Source: RYN-133 sp963708645 (GTDB lineage Bacteria > Actinomycetota > Actinomycetes > Mycobacteriales > Jatrophihabitantaceae). From it: a stretch of 64,000 nucleotides of DNA. The DNA lies in assembly GCA_963708645.1 (NCBI GenBank), contig CAVPTA010000007.1:930001-994000 (forward strand). The letters are read 5' to 3'. This document shows positions 54,649 through 63,416 of the stretch, piece by piece; the first letter of the stretch is position 1; the number at the start of each line of letters is the position of its first letter. Position numbers and translations under genes: made by a program. The notes under the pieces were generated by a model. That model was not told the origin of the DNA. It saw nothing but the letters and a program-made list of their open reading frames with translations, and did no database searches.

Positions 54649-54709
54649 GACTGGAGACGTTAGCCCCGTGTGCTGGTGCGGAGGCTGTGCCGCCCGCCAA
54701 GATGGTCAC

Positions 54710-55282
54710 GTGACGAGCTGGGCCGACCTCAACGAGCTGGAGCCGATGGGCGGCCGGCTACTCGTCGCGACTCCGCTGCTCACCGACCCGCACTTCACCC
54801 GCACCGTGGTGTACCTGCTCGAGCACGACGGGGGCGGGACGGTCGGCGTAGTGCTCAACCGCCCCAGCCACACTCCGGTCGGGCAGGTGCTGCCGAGCTG
54901 GCAGGACGCGGTGAGCGGCCCGGCTGTCGTGTTCAACGGCGGACCGGTGCAGCCCGACGGCGCGCTGTGTCTCGGCCAGCTCGAGACCGATGGGCCAGGC
55001 GTCCGTCCGGTTGTCGACGGCGTGGCCACCGTCGACCTGGACGGCGACGTCACGGTCATCACCGGGCTGACCCGGCGGTTGCGTGTGTTCGCCGGACACT
55101 CGGGGTGGGCACCGGACCAGCTCGATGACGAGATCGCCGAGGGCGCGTGGTGGGTCGTGCCGGGCGGCCCGCGCGACCTGTTCAGCGACGATCCGCGGCC
55201 GCTGTGGATGCGTGTGCTGCGACGCCAGCCGCCGCCGTTGTCGATCTTGTCGACCTACCCGTCCGATCCGCTGCTCAACTGA
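54710..55282 (+). CDS. YqgE/AlgH family protein
   Basis: The 190-residue protein has RLLVATPLLTDPHFTRTVVY, GVVLNRPSHTPVGQVLP, FNGGPVQPDGALCLGQ, VFAGHSGWAPDQLDDEIAEG and WWVVPGGPRDLF, the complete DUF179 pattern. Function is not firmly known. The GTG at 54710 is the start, since upstream in-frame codons lead out of conservation. It is followed after 7 bases by a DNA methyltransferase gene in the same direction. Confidence 0.94.
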   Translation: MTSWADLNELEPMGGRLLVATPLLTDPHFTRTVVYLLEHDGGGTVGVVLNRPSHTPVGQVLPSWQDAVSGPAVVFNGGPVQPDGALCLGQLETDGPGVRPVVDGVATVDLDGDVTVITGLTRRLRVFAGHSGWAPDQLDDEIAEGAWWVVPGGPRDLFSDDPRPLWMRVLRRQPPPLSILSTYPSDPLLN

Positions 55283-55289
55283 TGGCGCT

Positions 55290-56144
55290 GTGCAATTGAT
55301 CCAGCTTGCCGACCGGGACCTGGTCATTGCCGGTGACAACCTCGCCGTCCTCCCGTCGCTACCCGACGGTGCGTTCACGCTGATCTATCTCGACCCGCCG
55401 TTCAACACGGGCCGCGCGCAGGTGCGTCGCTCGCTCACGATGCGTCGCTCGGCGACCGGGACGCGCGTCGGGTTCGGCGGGCACACCTACGAGACCCTGC
55501 GCGGTCAGGTCACCGCGTACGACGACATGTTCGCCGATTACTGGGCGTTTCTGGAGCCACGCCTGGAACAGGCGTGGCGGCTGTTGGCCGACGACGGCAC
55601 GCTGTACCTGCATCTCGACTATCGCGAGGTGCACTACGCGAAGGTGCTGCTCGATGCGCTGTTCGGGCGCGAGTGCTTCTTGAACGAGATCATTTGGGCC
55701 TACGACTACGGCGCGCGCACGAAGCGCAAATGGCCGGCCAAGCACGACACGATCCTCGTGTACGTCAAGGATCCGTCCGCCTACCACTTCGATGCCGAAG
55801 CCGTTGATCGCGAGCCGTACATGGCTCCCGGGCTGGTCGGCGCCGAGAAGGCGTCGCGCGGCAAGCTGCCCACCGACGTCTGGTGGCACACGATCGTGTC
55901 GCCGACCGGCAAGGAGAAGACGGGGTATCCCACGCAGAAGCCCGAGGGCGTGCTGCGCCGGATAGTGCTCGCGTCCTCACGTCCCGGCGACTGGGTGCTC
56001 GACTTCTTCGCCGGGAGCGGCACCGCAGGCGCGGTCGCGCGAGACACCGGACGGCGGTTCGTGCTGGTCGACGACAACCCGGAGGCGATCGCCGTGATGC
56101 GCCGCCGCCTCGGCAGCGACGGCGTCGAGTTCAGCTCTGGCTGA
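55290..56144 (+). CDS. Site-specific adenine DNA methyltransferase (beta-class order), apparently orphan
   Basis: The 284-residue methyltransferase has catalytic DPPF (35-38, in LIYLDPPFNTG) and the SAM-binding FAGSGTAG near residue 235 in DWVLDFFAGSGTAGAVARDT. Motif IV lies before motif I, the order of beta-class amino-methyltransferases, which modify adenine N6 or cytosine N4. GTG at 55290 starts VQLIQLADRDLVIAGDNLAV. No restriction endonuclease is nearby, so it may act as an orphan epigenetic enzyme. Target unknown. Confidence 0.9.
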   Translation: MQLIQLADRDLVIAGDNLAVLPSLPDGAFTLIYLDPPFNTGRAQVRRSLTMRRSATGTRVGFGGHTYETLRGQVTAYDDMFADYWAFLEPRLEQAWRLLADDGTLYLHLDYREVHYAKVLLDALFGRECFLNEIIWAYDYGARTKRKWPAKHDTILVYVKDPSAYHFDAEAVDREPYMAPGLVGAEKASRGKLPTDVWWHTIVSPTGKEKTGYPTQKPEGVLRRIVLASSRPGDWVLDFFAGSGTAGAVARDTGRRFVLVDDNPEAIAVMRRRLGSDGVEFSSG

Positions 56145-56499
56145 CGCAGTAAGCGCCGGCGCCTGCGAACGCTGCGGACGTGGCCGCACCCATGACCCGC
56201 GAGCGCAGTGCGACGTCAGGACCGGCGTTGGCGATGATCAACGTGTCGACGACACTCATCGCACTGCCGACGGCCAGCAGATTCTTGTAGTTGCCGCTCC
56301 CGCGGCTGAGCAGACCGATCACGCCGATCGCCGCGGTGCGGCTGCCCCACAGCCGCGACATCGCCATGAGGTTGCCGTCGCCCTTGAGACCGTAGATGCC
56401 CTGGAACAGCCGCGGAGCCAGTACGGCGAGCGCACCGAATCCGACAGCGCCGTAGTTGATCGCGTCCGTCAGCTGATCGACCTGCGATTTGCCCGACAT
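56131..56499 (-). CDS. Small DUF4267-like membrane protein
   Basis: The 122-residue protein has three or four helices (AVGFGALAVLAPRLFQGIYG, SRLWGSRTAAIGVIGLLSR, NLLAVGSAMSVVDTLIIANA, MGAATSAAFAGAGAYCVSQ). The ATG at 56499 follows GGGAGG at the right distance and is preferred over ATG at 56529. The 3' end overlaps the methyltransferase by 14 bases on the opposite strand. Function unknown. Confidence 0.72.
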   Translation of the reverse strand: MSGKSQVDQLTDAINYGAVGFGALAVLAPRLFQGIYGLKGDGNLMAMSRLWGSRTAAIGVIGLLSRGSGNYKNLLAVGSAMSVVDTLIIANAGPDVALRSRVMGAATSAAFAGAGAYCVSQS

Positions 56500-56585
56500 G
56501 TGGCCTCCCTGATCGTCATCGGTGGCCACACCGTAGAGCGTGCGCCCCGACCGCGTCGATAGCGCAAGCGTCAGGTCGGGTCAGG

Positions 56586-57674
56586 TCATGTCAGCGCGGC
56601 GCGCAGTCGAGCGGCGGCGTCCTCGGGTGCGATGTCGTTGATCCACACGGCGGCGCCGGACTCGGAGCCGGCGAGGTACTTCAACTTGCCCTCGGCACGA
56701 CGGATCGTGAAGATCTCCGCGCCGAGGTGCCACGACTCACGGGATTGCCGGGCCGGGGCCTGCTGCCAGCCGGCGATGTAGGGCGCCGGGGTGTCGAAGA
56801 GCCCGTCGAACGCGCGCAGCACGGCGGGATAGATCTGGGCGAGATCCGTGCGCTCGGCGTCGTCCAGGGCGGGGAGGTCGGGCAGGTGCCGGCGCGGCAC
56901 GAGACGCACTTCGTAGGGCCAGCGCGCGGCGAACGGCACGTAGGCCACCCACGACTGCGACTCGGTGACCACGCGCGTCCCGTCCTCGAGCTCGGCGGCG
57001 AGCAGGTCGCACTGCAGGCAACCGCCGGTGCGTTCGCGGTGCCGCTCGAACGCCTCGGCGGTGCGGTAGAAGCGGGGCGGGACGAACGGATAGCCGTAGA
57101 TCTGACCGTGCGGGTGGCTCAGCGTCACGCCGATCTCTTCGCCGCGGTTCTCGAAGCAGAAGACGTAATCGATCGAGTCGATAGCGAACAGGGCCGTCGT
57201 GCGGTCGACCCACGCGTCGATGACGGTCTCGACCTGGGCGAGCGGCAGTTGCGAGAACGACGAGTCATGGTCGCTGCTGAAGCACACGACCTCGCAGCGC
57301 CCCGCTGCCGGCCCTGATCGGAACGGCGGCGTGTCCACGAGGGCAACGGTGTCGGCGGAATGCAGCGAGAAGGACGGGAAGCGGTTCTCGAACACGACGA
57401 CTTCGTAGTCGGAAGCGGGCACTTCGGTCTGCTTGCCGTCGCGTGAGGGGTCGAGCGGGCACAGGTCGGCCGGCGGTTTGTACGTGCGGGTCTGCCGGTG
57501 CCCGGCGATCACCGAGTAATCGCGCATCAGCGGGTTCCATCGCATCTGCGACGTCGTCTCGGCCACGGGTAGATCGGCACGGGTGTCGGGTGCGCCGCGG
57601 TCGCGGCCGGCCTCGCGGTCGTAGTAGAACAGCTCGCGGCCGTCGGCGAGCGTTATCGCGGTGCGGTGCGTCAT
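56586..57674 (-). CDS. galT: Galactose-1-phosphate uridylyltransferase
   Basis: The 362-residue enzyme exchanges UMP between UDP-glucose and galactose-1-phosphate (Leloir pathway). The catalytic HPHGQ lies in GVTLSHPHGQIYGYPF, the zinc/structural CLQCDLLAAEL is present, and the C-terminal domain carries WHLGAEIF. It is transcribed away from galK with a 29-base gap between start codons. No galE gene is in the window. Confidence 0.96.
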   Translation of the reverse strand: MTHRTAITLADGRELFYYDREAGRDRGAPDTRADLPVAETTSQMRWNPLMRDYSVIAGHRQTRTYKPPADLCPLDPSRDGKQTEVPASDYEVVVFENRFPSFSLHSADTVALVDTPPFRSGPAAGRCEVVCFSSDHDSSFSQLPLAQVETVIDAWVDRTTALFAIDSIDYVFCFENRGEEIGVTLSHPHGQIYGYPFVPPRFYRTAEAFERHRERTGGCLQCDLLAAELEDGTRVVTESQSWVAYVPFAARWPYEVRLVPRRHLPDLPALDDAERTDLAQIYPAVLRAFDGLFDTPAPYIAGWQQAPARQSRESWHLGAEIFTIRRAEGKLKYLAGSESGAAVWINDIAPEDAAARLRAALT

Positions 57675-57703
57675 TGCATCATCAACCTGATAGAACAGAG
57701 CGC

Positions 57704-58795
57704 GTGGCGGTCAGTTGGTGGGCTCCGGGACGAGTCAACCTGATCGGAGAACACACCGACTACAACGACGGATTCGCTCTTCCGTTTGCGATCGGATTCG
57801 GATGCTCGGCGACGGTGCGACGCCGCGCCGACACGACTGTACGGATTACCTCCGCGCAGCGCGACGACACGGTCGACATCGATCTCGCCGAACTCGAACC
57901 GGGCCGCGGTGCCTGGGCGGGATATGCGGCCGGCGTGCTGTGGGCGCTGGGCGAACTCGGGGTCGACATCGCCGGAGTGGACATCCATCTCGACAGCACT
58001 GTGCCGAGCGGATCGGGGCTCTCGTCGTCGGCAGCCGTCGTGTGTTCAGTGACGAGTGCACTCGACGAATTGTTCGCTGCCGGGCTCGACGCCGACGGTG
58101 TGCTCGCCGTGTCGCGGCGTGCCGAGAACGACTACGTCGGCGCGCCGACGGGCGGGATGGACCAGCTCGCTTCGCTGCGTGCGACGGCCGACCATGCGCT
58201 GTTCTGCGACATGCGCACACTCGCCGTCGAGCAGGTCCCCTTCGACGTCGCCGCGGACGGGCTCGCGGTCCTCGTGCTCGACAGTGGCGCGGAGCATCGC
58301 CATGCCGACGGTGAATACCGCGCGCGGCGTGAGGGTTGTGAGCGGGCCGCACGCATCCTGGGTGTCGATGCCTTGCGCGACGTCACGAGTGCCGAGCTCG
58401 ACGACGCGCTCGGCAGGCTCCCCGACGACGAACTACGCCGCTATGTGCGCCACGTAGTGACCGAGGACGAGCGGGTGCTCGAGACGGTCGCGCTGCTGCA
58501 TGCCGGAAGCATTCGCGAGATCGGTCCGGTGCTCGTTGCGTCGCACGCGTCGATGCGCGACGACTACCGCATCACCATCCCCGAGATCGACCTCGCCGCC
58601 GACACGCTCGTCGCCGCGGGTGCGTACGGCGCGCGGATGACCGGCGGTGGGTTCGGTGGTTGCGTGATCGCGGTTCTCGACGAGGGCGCGGTCGATGCCG
58701 CGGTCGACGCGGTGCGAACCGCCTACGCAGACGCGGGATTCCGCGAGCCGCGGCCGATGCTCGTTCGTCCGGAGCGCGGAGCGATTCGCCGCTGA
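57704..58795 (+). CDS. galK: Galactokinase
   Basis: The 363-residue GHMP kinase phosphorylates galactose with ATP. It has the signature GRVNLIGEHTDYNDGF, the ATP loop VPSGSGLSSSAAV and the third motif ARMTGGGFGGCVIAVLDEGA. The start is GTG at 57704. It is divergent from galT, and a terminator hairpin follows its stop. Confidence 0.96.
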   Translation: MAVSWWAPGRVNLIGEHTDYNDGFALPFAIGFGCSATVRRRADTTVRITSAQRDDTVDIDLAELEPGRGAWAGYAAGVLWALGELGVDIAGVDIHLDSTVPSGSGLSSSAAVVCSVTSALDELFAAGLDADGVLAVSRRAENDYVGAPTGGMDQLASLRATADHALFCDMRTLAVEQVPFDVAADGLAVLVLDSGAEHRHADGEYRARREGCERAARILGVDALRDVTSAELDDALGRLPDDELRRYVRHVVTEDERVLETVALLHAGSIREIGPVLVASHASMRDDYRITIPEIDLAADTLVAAGAYGARMTGGGFGGCVIAVLDEGAVDAAVDAVRTAYADAGFREPRPMLVRPERGAIRR

Positions 58796-58802
58796 ACGAC
58801 AA

Positions 58803-58832
58803 CGGCCGGCTCCCCTGGTGGGGAACCGGCCG
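58803..58832. terminator. Bidirectional hairpin terminator between galK and ino1
   Basis: CGGCCGG and CCGGCCG arms are extended by CTCCCC/GGGGAA with one mismatch around a 4-base loop, 7 bases after the galK stop and before the convergent ino1 stop. The position suits a terminator for both genes. Confidence 0.75.
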
Positions 58833-58855
58833 GTCGTGGTGTCAGAGTGCGAGCC

Positions 58856-59938
58856 TCAGCGCGCGACCCGTCCGTCGATGAAGTCCTGGACGGCCTGGCG
58901 AGCCTCGTCGTCGGAGTACTGCACCGGCGGCGACTTCATGAAGTAGCTCGACGCCGACAGGATCGGGCCACCGATGCCGCGGTCCATGGCGATCTTCGCC
59001 GCGCGCAGCGCGTCGATGATGATGCCGGCCGAGTTCGGCGAGTCCCACACCTCGAGCTTGTACTCCAGGTTCAGCGGCACGTCGCCGAAGGTCTTGCCCT
59101 CGAGCCGGACGAAGGCCCACTTGCGGTCGTCGAGCCATGCCACGTAGTCGGACGGGCCGATGTGGACGTTGCGCTCGCCCAGGTCGCGGTCGGGGATCTG
59201 GCTGGTGACCGACTGGGTCTTGCTGATCTTCTTCGATTCGAGACGGTCACGCTCGAGCATGTTCTTGAAGTCCATGTTGCCGCCGACGTTGAGCTGGTAG
59301 GTGCGCTGCACCTCCACGCCGCGGTCCTCGAACAACTTGGTGAGCACGCGGTGGGTGATCGTGGCGCCGACCTGGCTCTTGATGTCGTCACCGACGATCG
59401 GGACGCCGGCGTCCTCGAACTTCTTGGCCCACTCGGGCGTGCTGGCGATGAACACCGGCAGCGCGTTGACGAATGCGACGCCCGCGTCGATCGCGCACTG
59501 TGCGTAGAACTTTGCGGCCTGCTCCGAGCCGACCGGCAAGTAGCAGATCAGGACGTCGACGGCCTGGTCCTTGAGGACCTTCACGACGTCGACCGGCTCG
59601 TCGTGGGTCTCTTCGATCGTCTCGCGGTAGTACTTGCCGAGACCGTCGAACGTGTGGCCGCGCTGCACCGGAACGTCGAGCTGCGGGACGTCGCAGATCT
59701 TGATCGTGTTGTTCTCACTCGCGAGGATCGCCTGCGACAGGTCGGTGCCGACCTTCTTCGCGTCGACGTCGAACGCGGCGACGAACTCGATGTCGCTGAC
59801 GTGGTACGGGCCGAAGTTGACGTGCATGAGGCCCGGCACCTTGGTGGCCGGGTCGGCGTCGTGATAGAAGTGAACGCCCTGAACGAGCGATGCGGCGCAG
59901 TTACCGACGCCGACGATTCCGACTCTGATCGAACCCAT
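58856..59938 (-). CDS. ino1: Inositol-3-phosphate synthase
   Basis: The 360-residue NAD-dependent enzyme makes L-myo-inositol 1-phosphate from glucose 6-phosphate, the first step to mycothiol and phosphatidylinositol in actinobacteria. Evidence: Rossmann GSIRVGIVGVGNCAASLVQG, GDDIKSQVGATITHRVLTKL, LNVGGNMDFKNM and SPNSAGIIIDALRAAKIAMD. Its ATG overlaps the TGA of the PadR gene (59938-59940), so the two are coupled. Same pair as Rv0046c/Rv0047c in M. tuberculosis. Confidence 0.97.
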   Translation of the reverse strand: MGSIRVGIVGVGNCAASLVQGVHFYHDADPATKVPGLMHVNFGPYHVSDIEFVAAFDVDAKKVGTDLSQAILASENNTIKICDVPQLDVPVQRGHTFDGLGKYYRETIEETHDEPVDVVKVLKDQAVDVLICYLPVGSEQAAKFYAQCAIDAGVAFVNALPVFIASTPEWAKKFEDAGVPIVGDDIKSQVGATITHRVLTKLFEDRGVEVQRTYQLNVGGNMDFKNMLERDRLESKKISKTQSVTSQIPDRDLGERNVHIGPSDYVAWLDDRKWAFVRLEGKTFGDVPLNLEYKLEVWDSPNSAGIIIDALRAAKIAMDRGIGGPILSASSYFMKSPPVQYSDDEARQAVQDFIDGRVAR

Positions 59939-60502
59939 CAGGGCTCCTCCTTCGGGTTGATTTGTGGTGTCGCGAGGGTGTTCTCGTGCTCGATGAGCTC
60001 GGTGAGCCAACGGACCTCGCGTTCCTCTGGATTCCAGGCCGTGCTGTTGCAGTTCGCGGGTGTAGCGATCGAAACGTTCACCGGCTCGCCCGGCTGCCGT
60101 GCGCATCCCGTCGCGCTGTTCTTCGACCCGGCGGCGTCGTCCTTCGAGGATCTGCAGCCTGATGTCTGAACGGGTTTGGGCGAAGAACGCCAACCGCGCG
60201 CCGAAACCCTCGTCCTCGAAGGCGTCCGGACCGACGTCGCTGAGCAGCTCGGCCAGGTGTTCCTTGCCCTCGGCCGTGAGGCGGTAGACCCGCTTGCCGC
60301 GACGCGAACGAGCGCCGCTGGGTGCCTCGAGGGCAGCCTCTTCCGAGATCCACCCGGCTTCGGACAGGCGCCGCAGCGATGGGTAGAGCGAACCGTAGGA
60401 AAACGCCCGGAATGCACCCAACAGGGTCGACAGCCGCTTGCGCAACTCGTAGCCGTGCATGGGGCTCTCGTTGAGCAGCCCCAAGATTGCGATCTCGAGC
60501 AT
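59938..60502 (-). CDS. PadR-family transcriptional regulator, frameshifted
   Basis: The ~188-residue regulator has the winged HTH MLEIAILGLLNESPMHGYEL and FSYGSLYPSLRRLSEAGWIS, and a Vir-like C-terminal domain. A single frame switch near 60030, between RYTRELQQHGLE and EEREVRWLTELIEHENTLAT, splits it. Such proteins repress their own operon. A near-perfect PadR-type palindrome lies 38 bases upstream of its start. Start ATG at 60502. Confidence 0.88.
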
Positions 60503-60540
60503 TCGACCGTCACCCCCTATCACTGCGTTACATCAGCACG

Positions 60541-60559
60541 ATGTATCGCCACGATACAT
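60541..60559. promoter_or_regulatory. PadR-type operator
   Basis: ATGTATCG-CCA-CGATACAT is a perfect 8-bp inverted repeat with a 3-base centre and the ATGT...ACAT outline of known PadR sites. It sits just upstream of the PadR gene, where RNA polymerase would bind, so autoregulation of the padR-ino1 unit is expected. Confidence 0.75.
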
Positions 60560-60566
60560 GAGGGTG

Positions 60567-62661
60567 CTACCTCCGGGTCGACCTGGTCGTGCCACCGGCT
60601 CGATCGTGGCCATGCGCGGTCGAATCGCAGTCGACTCGCACGAGCGACGGGGTCGACCCGAAGCTCTGGTCAGACTGGGGCTGCGAGCTTGAGCCTGCCT
60701 GTTGGCTCGGGTTCGGCGCCCTAGGGGTTGGATCGGCGAGGGCTTCGTCGGGGATGGCGAAGGCGGCGACGAGGTCGAGGGCGCGAGGACGCAGTTCGGC
60801 GCACAGGCGATTGACCTCGGCGAGGACCGCCTTGGAGCGGGTCGCGGTGAGGCGGCCGTGCTCCTGGAACCAGCCGCGCTCGGCTTCGATGGTCGAGAGT
60901 GCGAACAGGTCACACACCAGATCGAGCACGGGCGCGACCTCGGGGTGCTCGTCGATCGCGTCGGCGAAGGCCTGCAGCAGCACGAGGTCGATGTGGGCAC
61001 GGGCCGCGGCCAGCAGGTGGTCCTGGGCGGCGTTGAACACGGCGAACGGGTCGTCGGCGCCCGGTGCGCGCCGCAGCCGGCGGGCGAGCGTCTCGAGCAG
61101 GTGCCGCTCGCGGTACTCGAACATCTCGAGGTGCCAACTGCGGTCGAGCAGTGATTGCTCCTCGTCGCGTCCGGCATCGACCAGCCGCTGGACGAGGCGC
61201 CGCGCGCCGAGCTTCTCGATGACTGTCTCGAAGGCCTGGTCGGTGACGAACCGGGCGGTGCCCAGCCAGTCGAGCTCGCCGAAGTGGTCGCGGTAGCCGG
61301 TGAGCAACTCCTTGGCCACGAGTTGCAGCAGGACGGTGTTGTCACCTTCGAAGGTCGTGAACACGTCGGTGTCGGCCTTGAGCCCGGGCAGCCGGTTCTC
61401 GGCGAGATAGCCGGCACCGCCGCAGGCCTCGCGGCAGTCCTGGATCGTGCGGGTGGCGTGCCACGTCGCGATCGCCTTGATGCCGGCGGCCCGGGCCTCG
61501 AGCTCGCGTCGGCGCGGGTCGTCCTCGAGTTCGTCGCCGGCCTCGGCGATCGCTTCGAGCGAGGGCGTGGTCTCGTCCAGCGACGCCACGAGTTCGAGCT
61601 GGGCGAAGTGCAGCGCGTACGTGCGCGCCAGAGCGGGCAGCAGCTTGCGCTGGTGGCCGAGGTAGTCGAGCACGCGGATCTCGGTGCCGTCCGGACCCTC
61701 GAACTGGCGCCGCTCGTCGCCGTAGCGGATCGCGATCGTGAGGGCCAGCTTCGCGGCCGACCCCGCGCCGCCGGCGACGCTGATGCGTCCCTGCACGAGC
61801 GTGCCGAGCATGGTGAAGAAGCGTTGCGTCTTGTTCTCGATCGGCGTCGAGTACGTGCCGTGCGGCGTCGACCTTGCCGTAGCGGTCGAGCAGGTTGTCG
61901 CGCGGAATGCGGACGTCGTCGAAGTACAGCCGGCCGTTGTCGACGCCGTTGAGTCCGGCCTTGAGCCCGCAGTCCTCGATGCGCACGCCCGGCATGGTCG
62001 ATCCGTCGGCTGGTCGCGGATCGGGACGACGAAGGCGTGCGACGCCCTGCTCCTCGCCGCCGGTGATCAGCTGGGCGAAGACGACCGCGACCTGGCCGTC
62101 GCGGGCGGCGTTGCCGATGTACTCCTTGCGTGCGGCGTCGTCGGGCGTGTCGATGACGAACTCGTCGGTCGCAGGGTCGTAGGTCGCCGTTGTGCGGACG
62201 TGCGCGACGTCGGAACCGTGCCCGGTCTCGGTCATCGCGAAGCACGCCGAGCAGCTTGCCGGTGACGATGTCGGCGAGGTAGGCGTCGTGGTGGCGCGCG
62301 GTGCCGAGGTGCAGCATCGCGCCGCCGAACAGGCCCCACTGCACGCCCGCCTTGACGAGCAGCGACAGGTCGCCGAAGGCGAGCATCTCGAAGCGCGGTG
62401 ATCGCGCCGCCGACGTCGTCCTGCCCGCCGTACTCGGCGCGGGAAGCCGCGTCCGGAGTACTGCGGACCGGCCAGCGCCTGCAGCTTCTCGAGCACGTCG
62501 GCGCGCTGCTGCTCGACGTCGTCGCCGACGGTGACGGCGAAGCGCGGGTCGCGCGGCCAGCTCGCGGGCCTCGTCGCGGACCGCGTGCCAGCGCCCGTCC
62601 AGTACCGTGCGCAGCGGTGTCGACCGGCGACGGCAGCGGTTGTCGCATCGGTCGCTGGCAT
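60567..62661 (-). CDS. Acyl-CoA dehydrogenase/oxidase family protein, frameshifted
   Basis: The C-terminal 415 residues are intact (MLGTLVQGRISVAGGAGSAA, CREACGGAGYLAENRLPGLK, TTFEGDNTVLLQLVAKELL). The N-terminal part is in pieces: PRFAVTVGDDVEQQRADVLE, MLAFGDLSLLVKAGVQWGLF, FAMTETGHGSDVAHVRTTAT, DGSTMPGVRIEDCGLKAGLN. These are acyl-CoA oxidase (ACOX) landmarks for FAD binding and catalysis. At least five frame switches lie between 61800 and 62660. Reconstructed length about 698 residues. Role: first step of fatty acid beta-oxidation. It follows the TetR gene by 10 bases. Confidence 0.85.
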
Positions 62662-62671
62662 CGGCGGCTGG

Positions 62672-63368
62672 TCACGTCGAGATCCAATGCGTGGGAACAC
62701 GTCGGTGGCCGGCCGGGGGTCGGCGGGCTGCCCCGCGTAGCTGGTGTACCCCGGCCGCGCCGCCCCAAAGCAGGGCGGCGAGATAGTCGGCTCAGCTGCG
62801 TGCGCGTCATCGCCGACGGGTGGTCGAGCCACCACAGGCTGGCCGCGCTGATGAAGCCGACGATGGCCTCGCCCCACGGGTGCGCCGAAGGCGGGGTCGA
62901 GCCCGCCGGCGCGCAGGGACGTCGCGAGCTGCTCGGCCGAGCAGGTCGGCGATGACGTCGCTGAAGTCGTCGTGCCGTCCGTCGAGGTGCGGATGCCGGA
63001 CGACGAAGCGGTAGAGCTCGGGGCTCTGCTCGAGCAGCGCGAGGTAGGCGTCGACGCTGTCGCGGATGAGCTCGCTGCGGCGCCGGCGTGCGTCGCGTGA
63101 CGGCGCGCAACGTGGCGAGGATCGTGCCGACCACGCGCTGGGTGACCGCGCGGTACAGGTCGGTCTTGTCGGCGAAGTAGCGGTAGATGACCGGCTTGCT
63201 GGTGTGTGGCGTCGGCCGCGATCTGGTCCATGCCGACGCTCGGCGCCGTGGCGCTTGATCGAGCGGACCGCGGCGTCGATCAGCTCGTCGCGCCGCGCCG
63301 ACGCGGTGGGCGTCCCAGCGCGAGCGCCGCCCGTCCGACCGGGACGTCGGCCAGGTGTCCACGACCAC
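62672..63368 (-). CDS. TetR-family regulator, frameshifted
   Basis: Pieces give a ~232-residue regulator: WPTSRSDGRRSRWDAHRVGA, RRDELIDAAVRSIKRHGAE, MDQIAADA, TSKPVIYRYFADKTDLYRAV (recognition helix), then SVDAYLALLEQSPELYRFVV, FISAASLWWLDHPSAMTRTQ and DYLAALLWGGAAGVHQ. It probably controls the adjacent acyl-CoA oxidase and the divergent thiolase. GTG at 63368 gives the best start. At least three frame switches are needed, probably sequence errors. Confidence 0.82.
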
Positions 63369-63416
63369 ATCGCGCTTTCACGCTACCCACGGTATCGCAT
63401 ACTCTGGGTTCACGAG

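Noticed and set aside
58856..60523. Possible PadR-Ino1 fusion protein
   Set aside because: The continuous frame arises only because of the frame break near 60030. In the corrected frame PadR ends with its own TGA, which overlaps the ino1 ATG.
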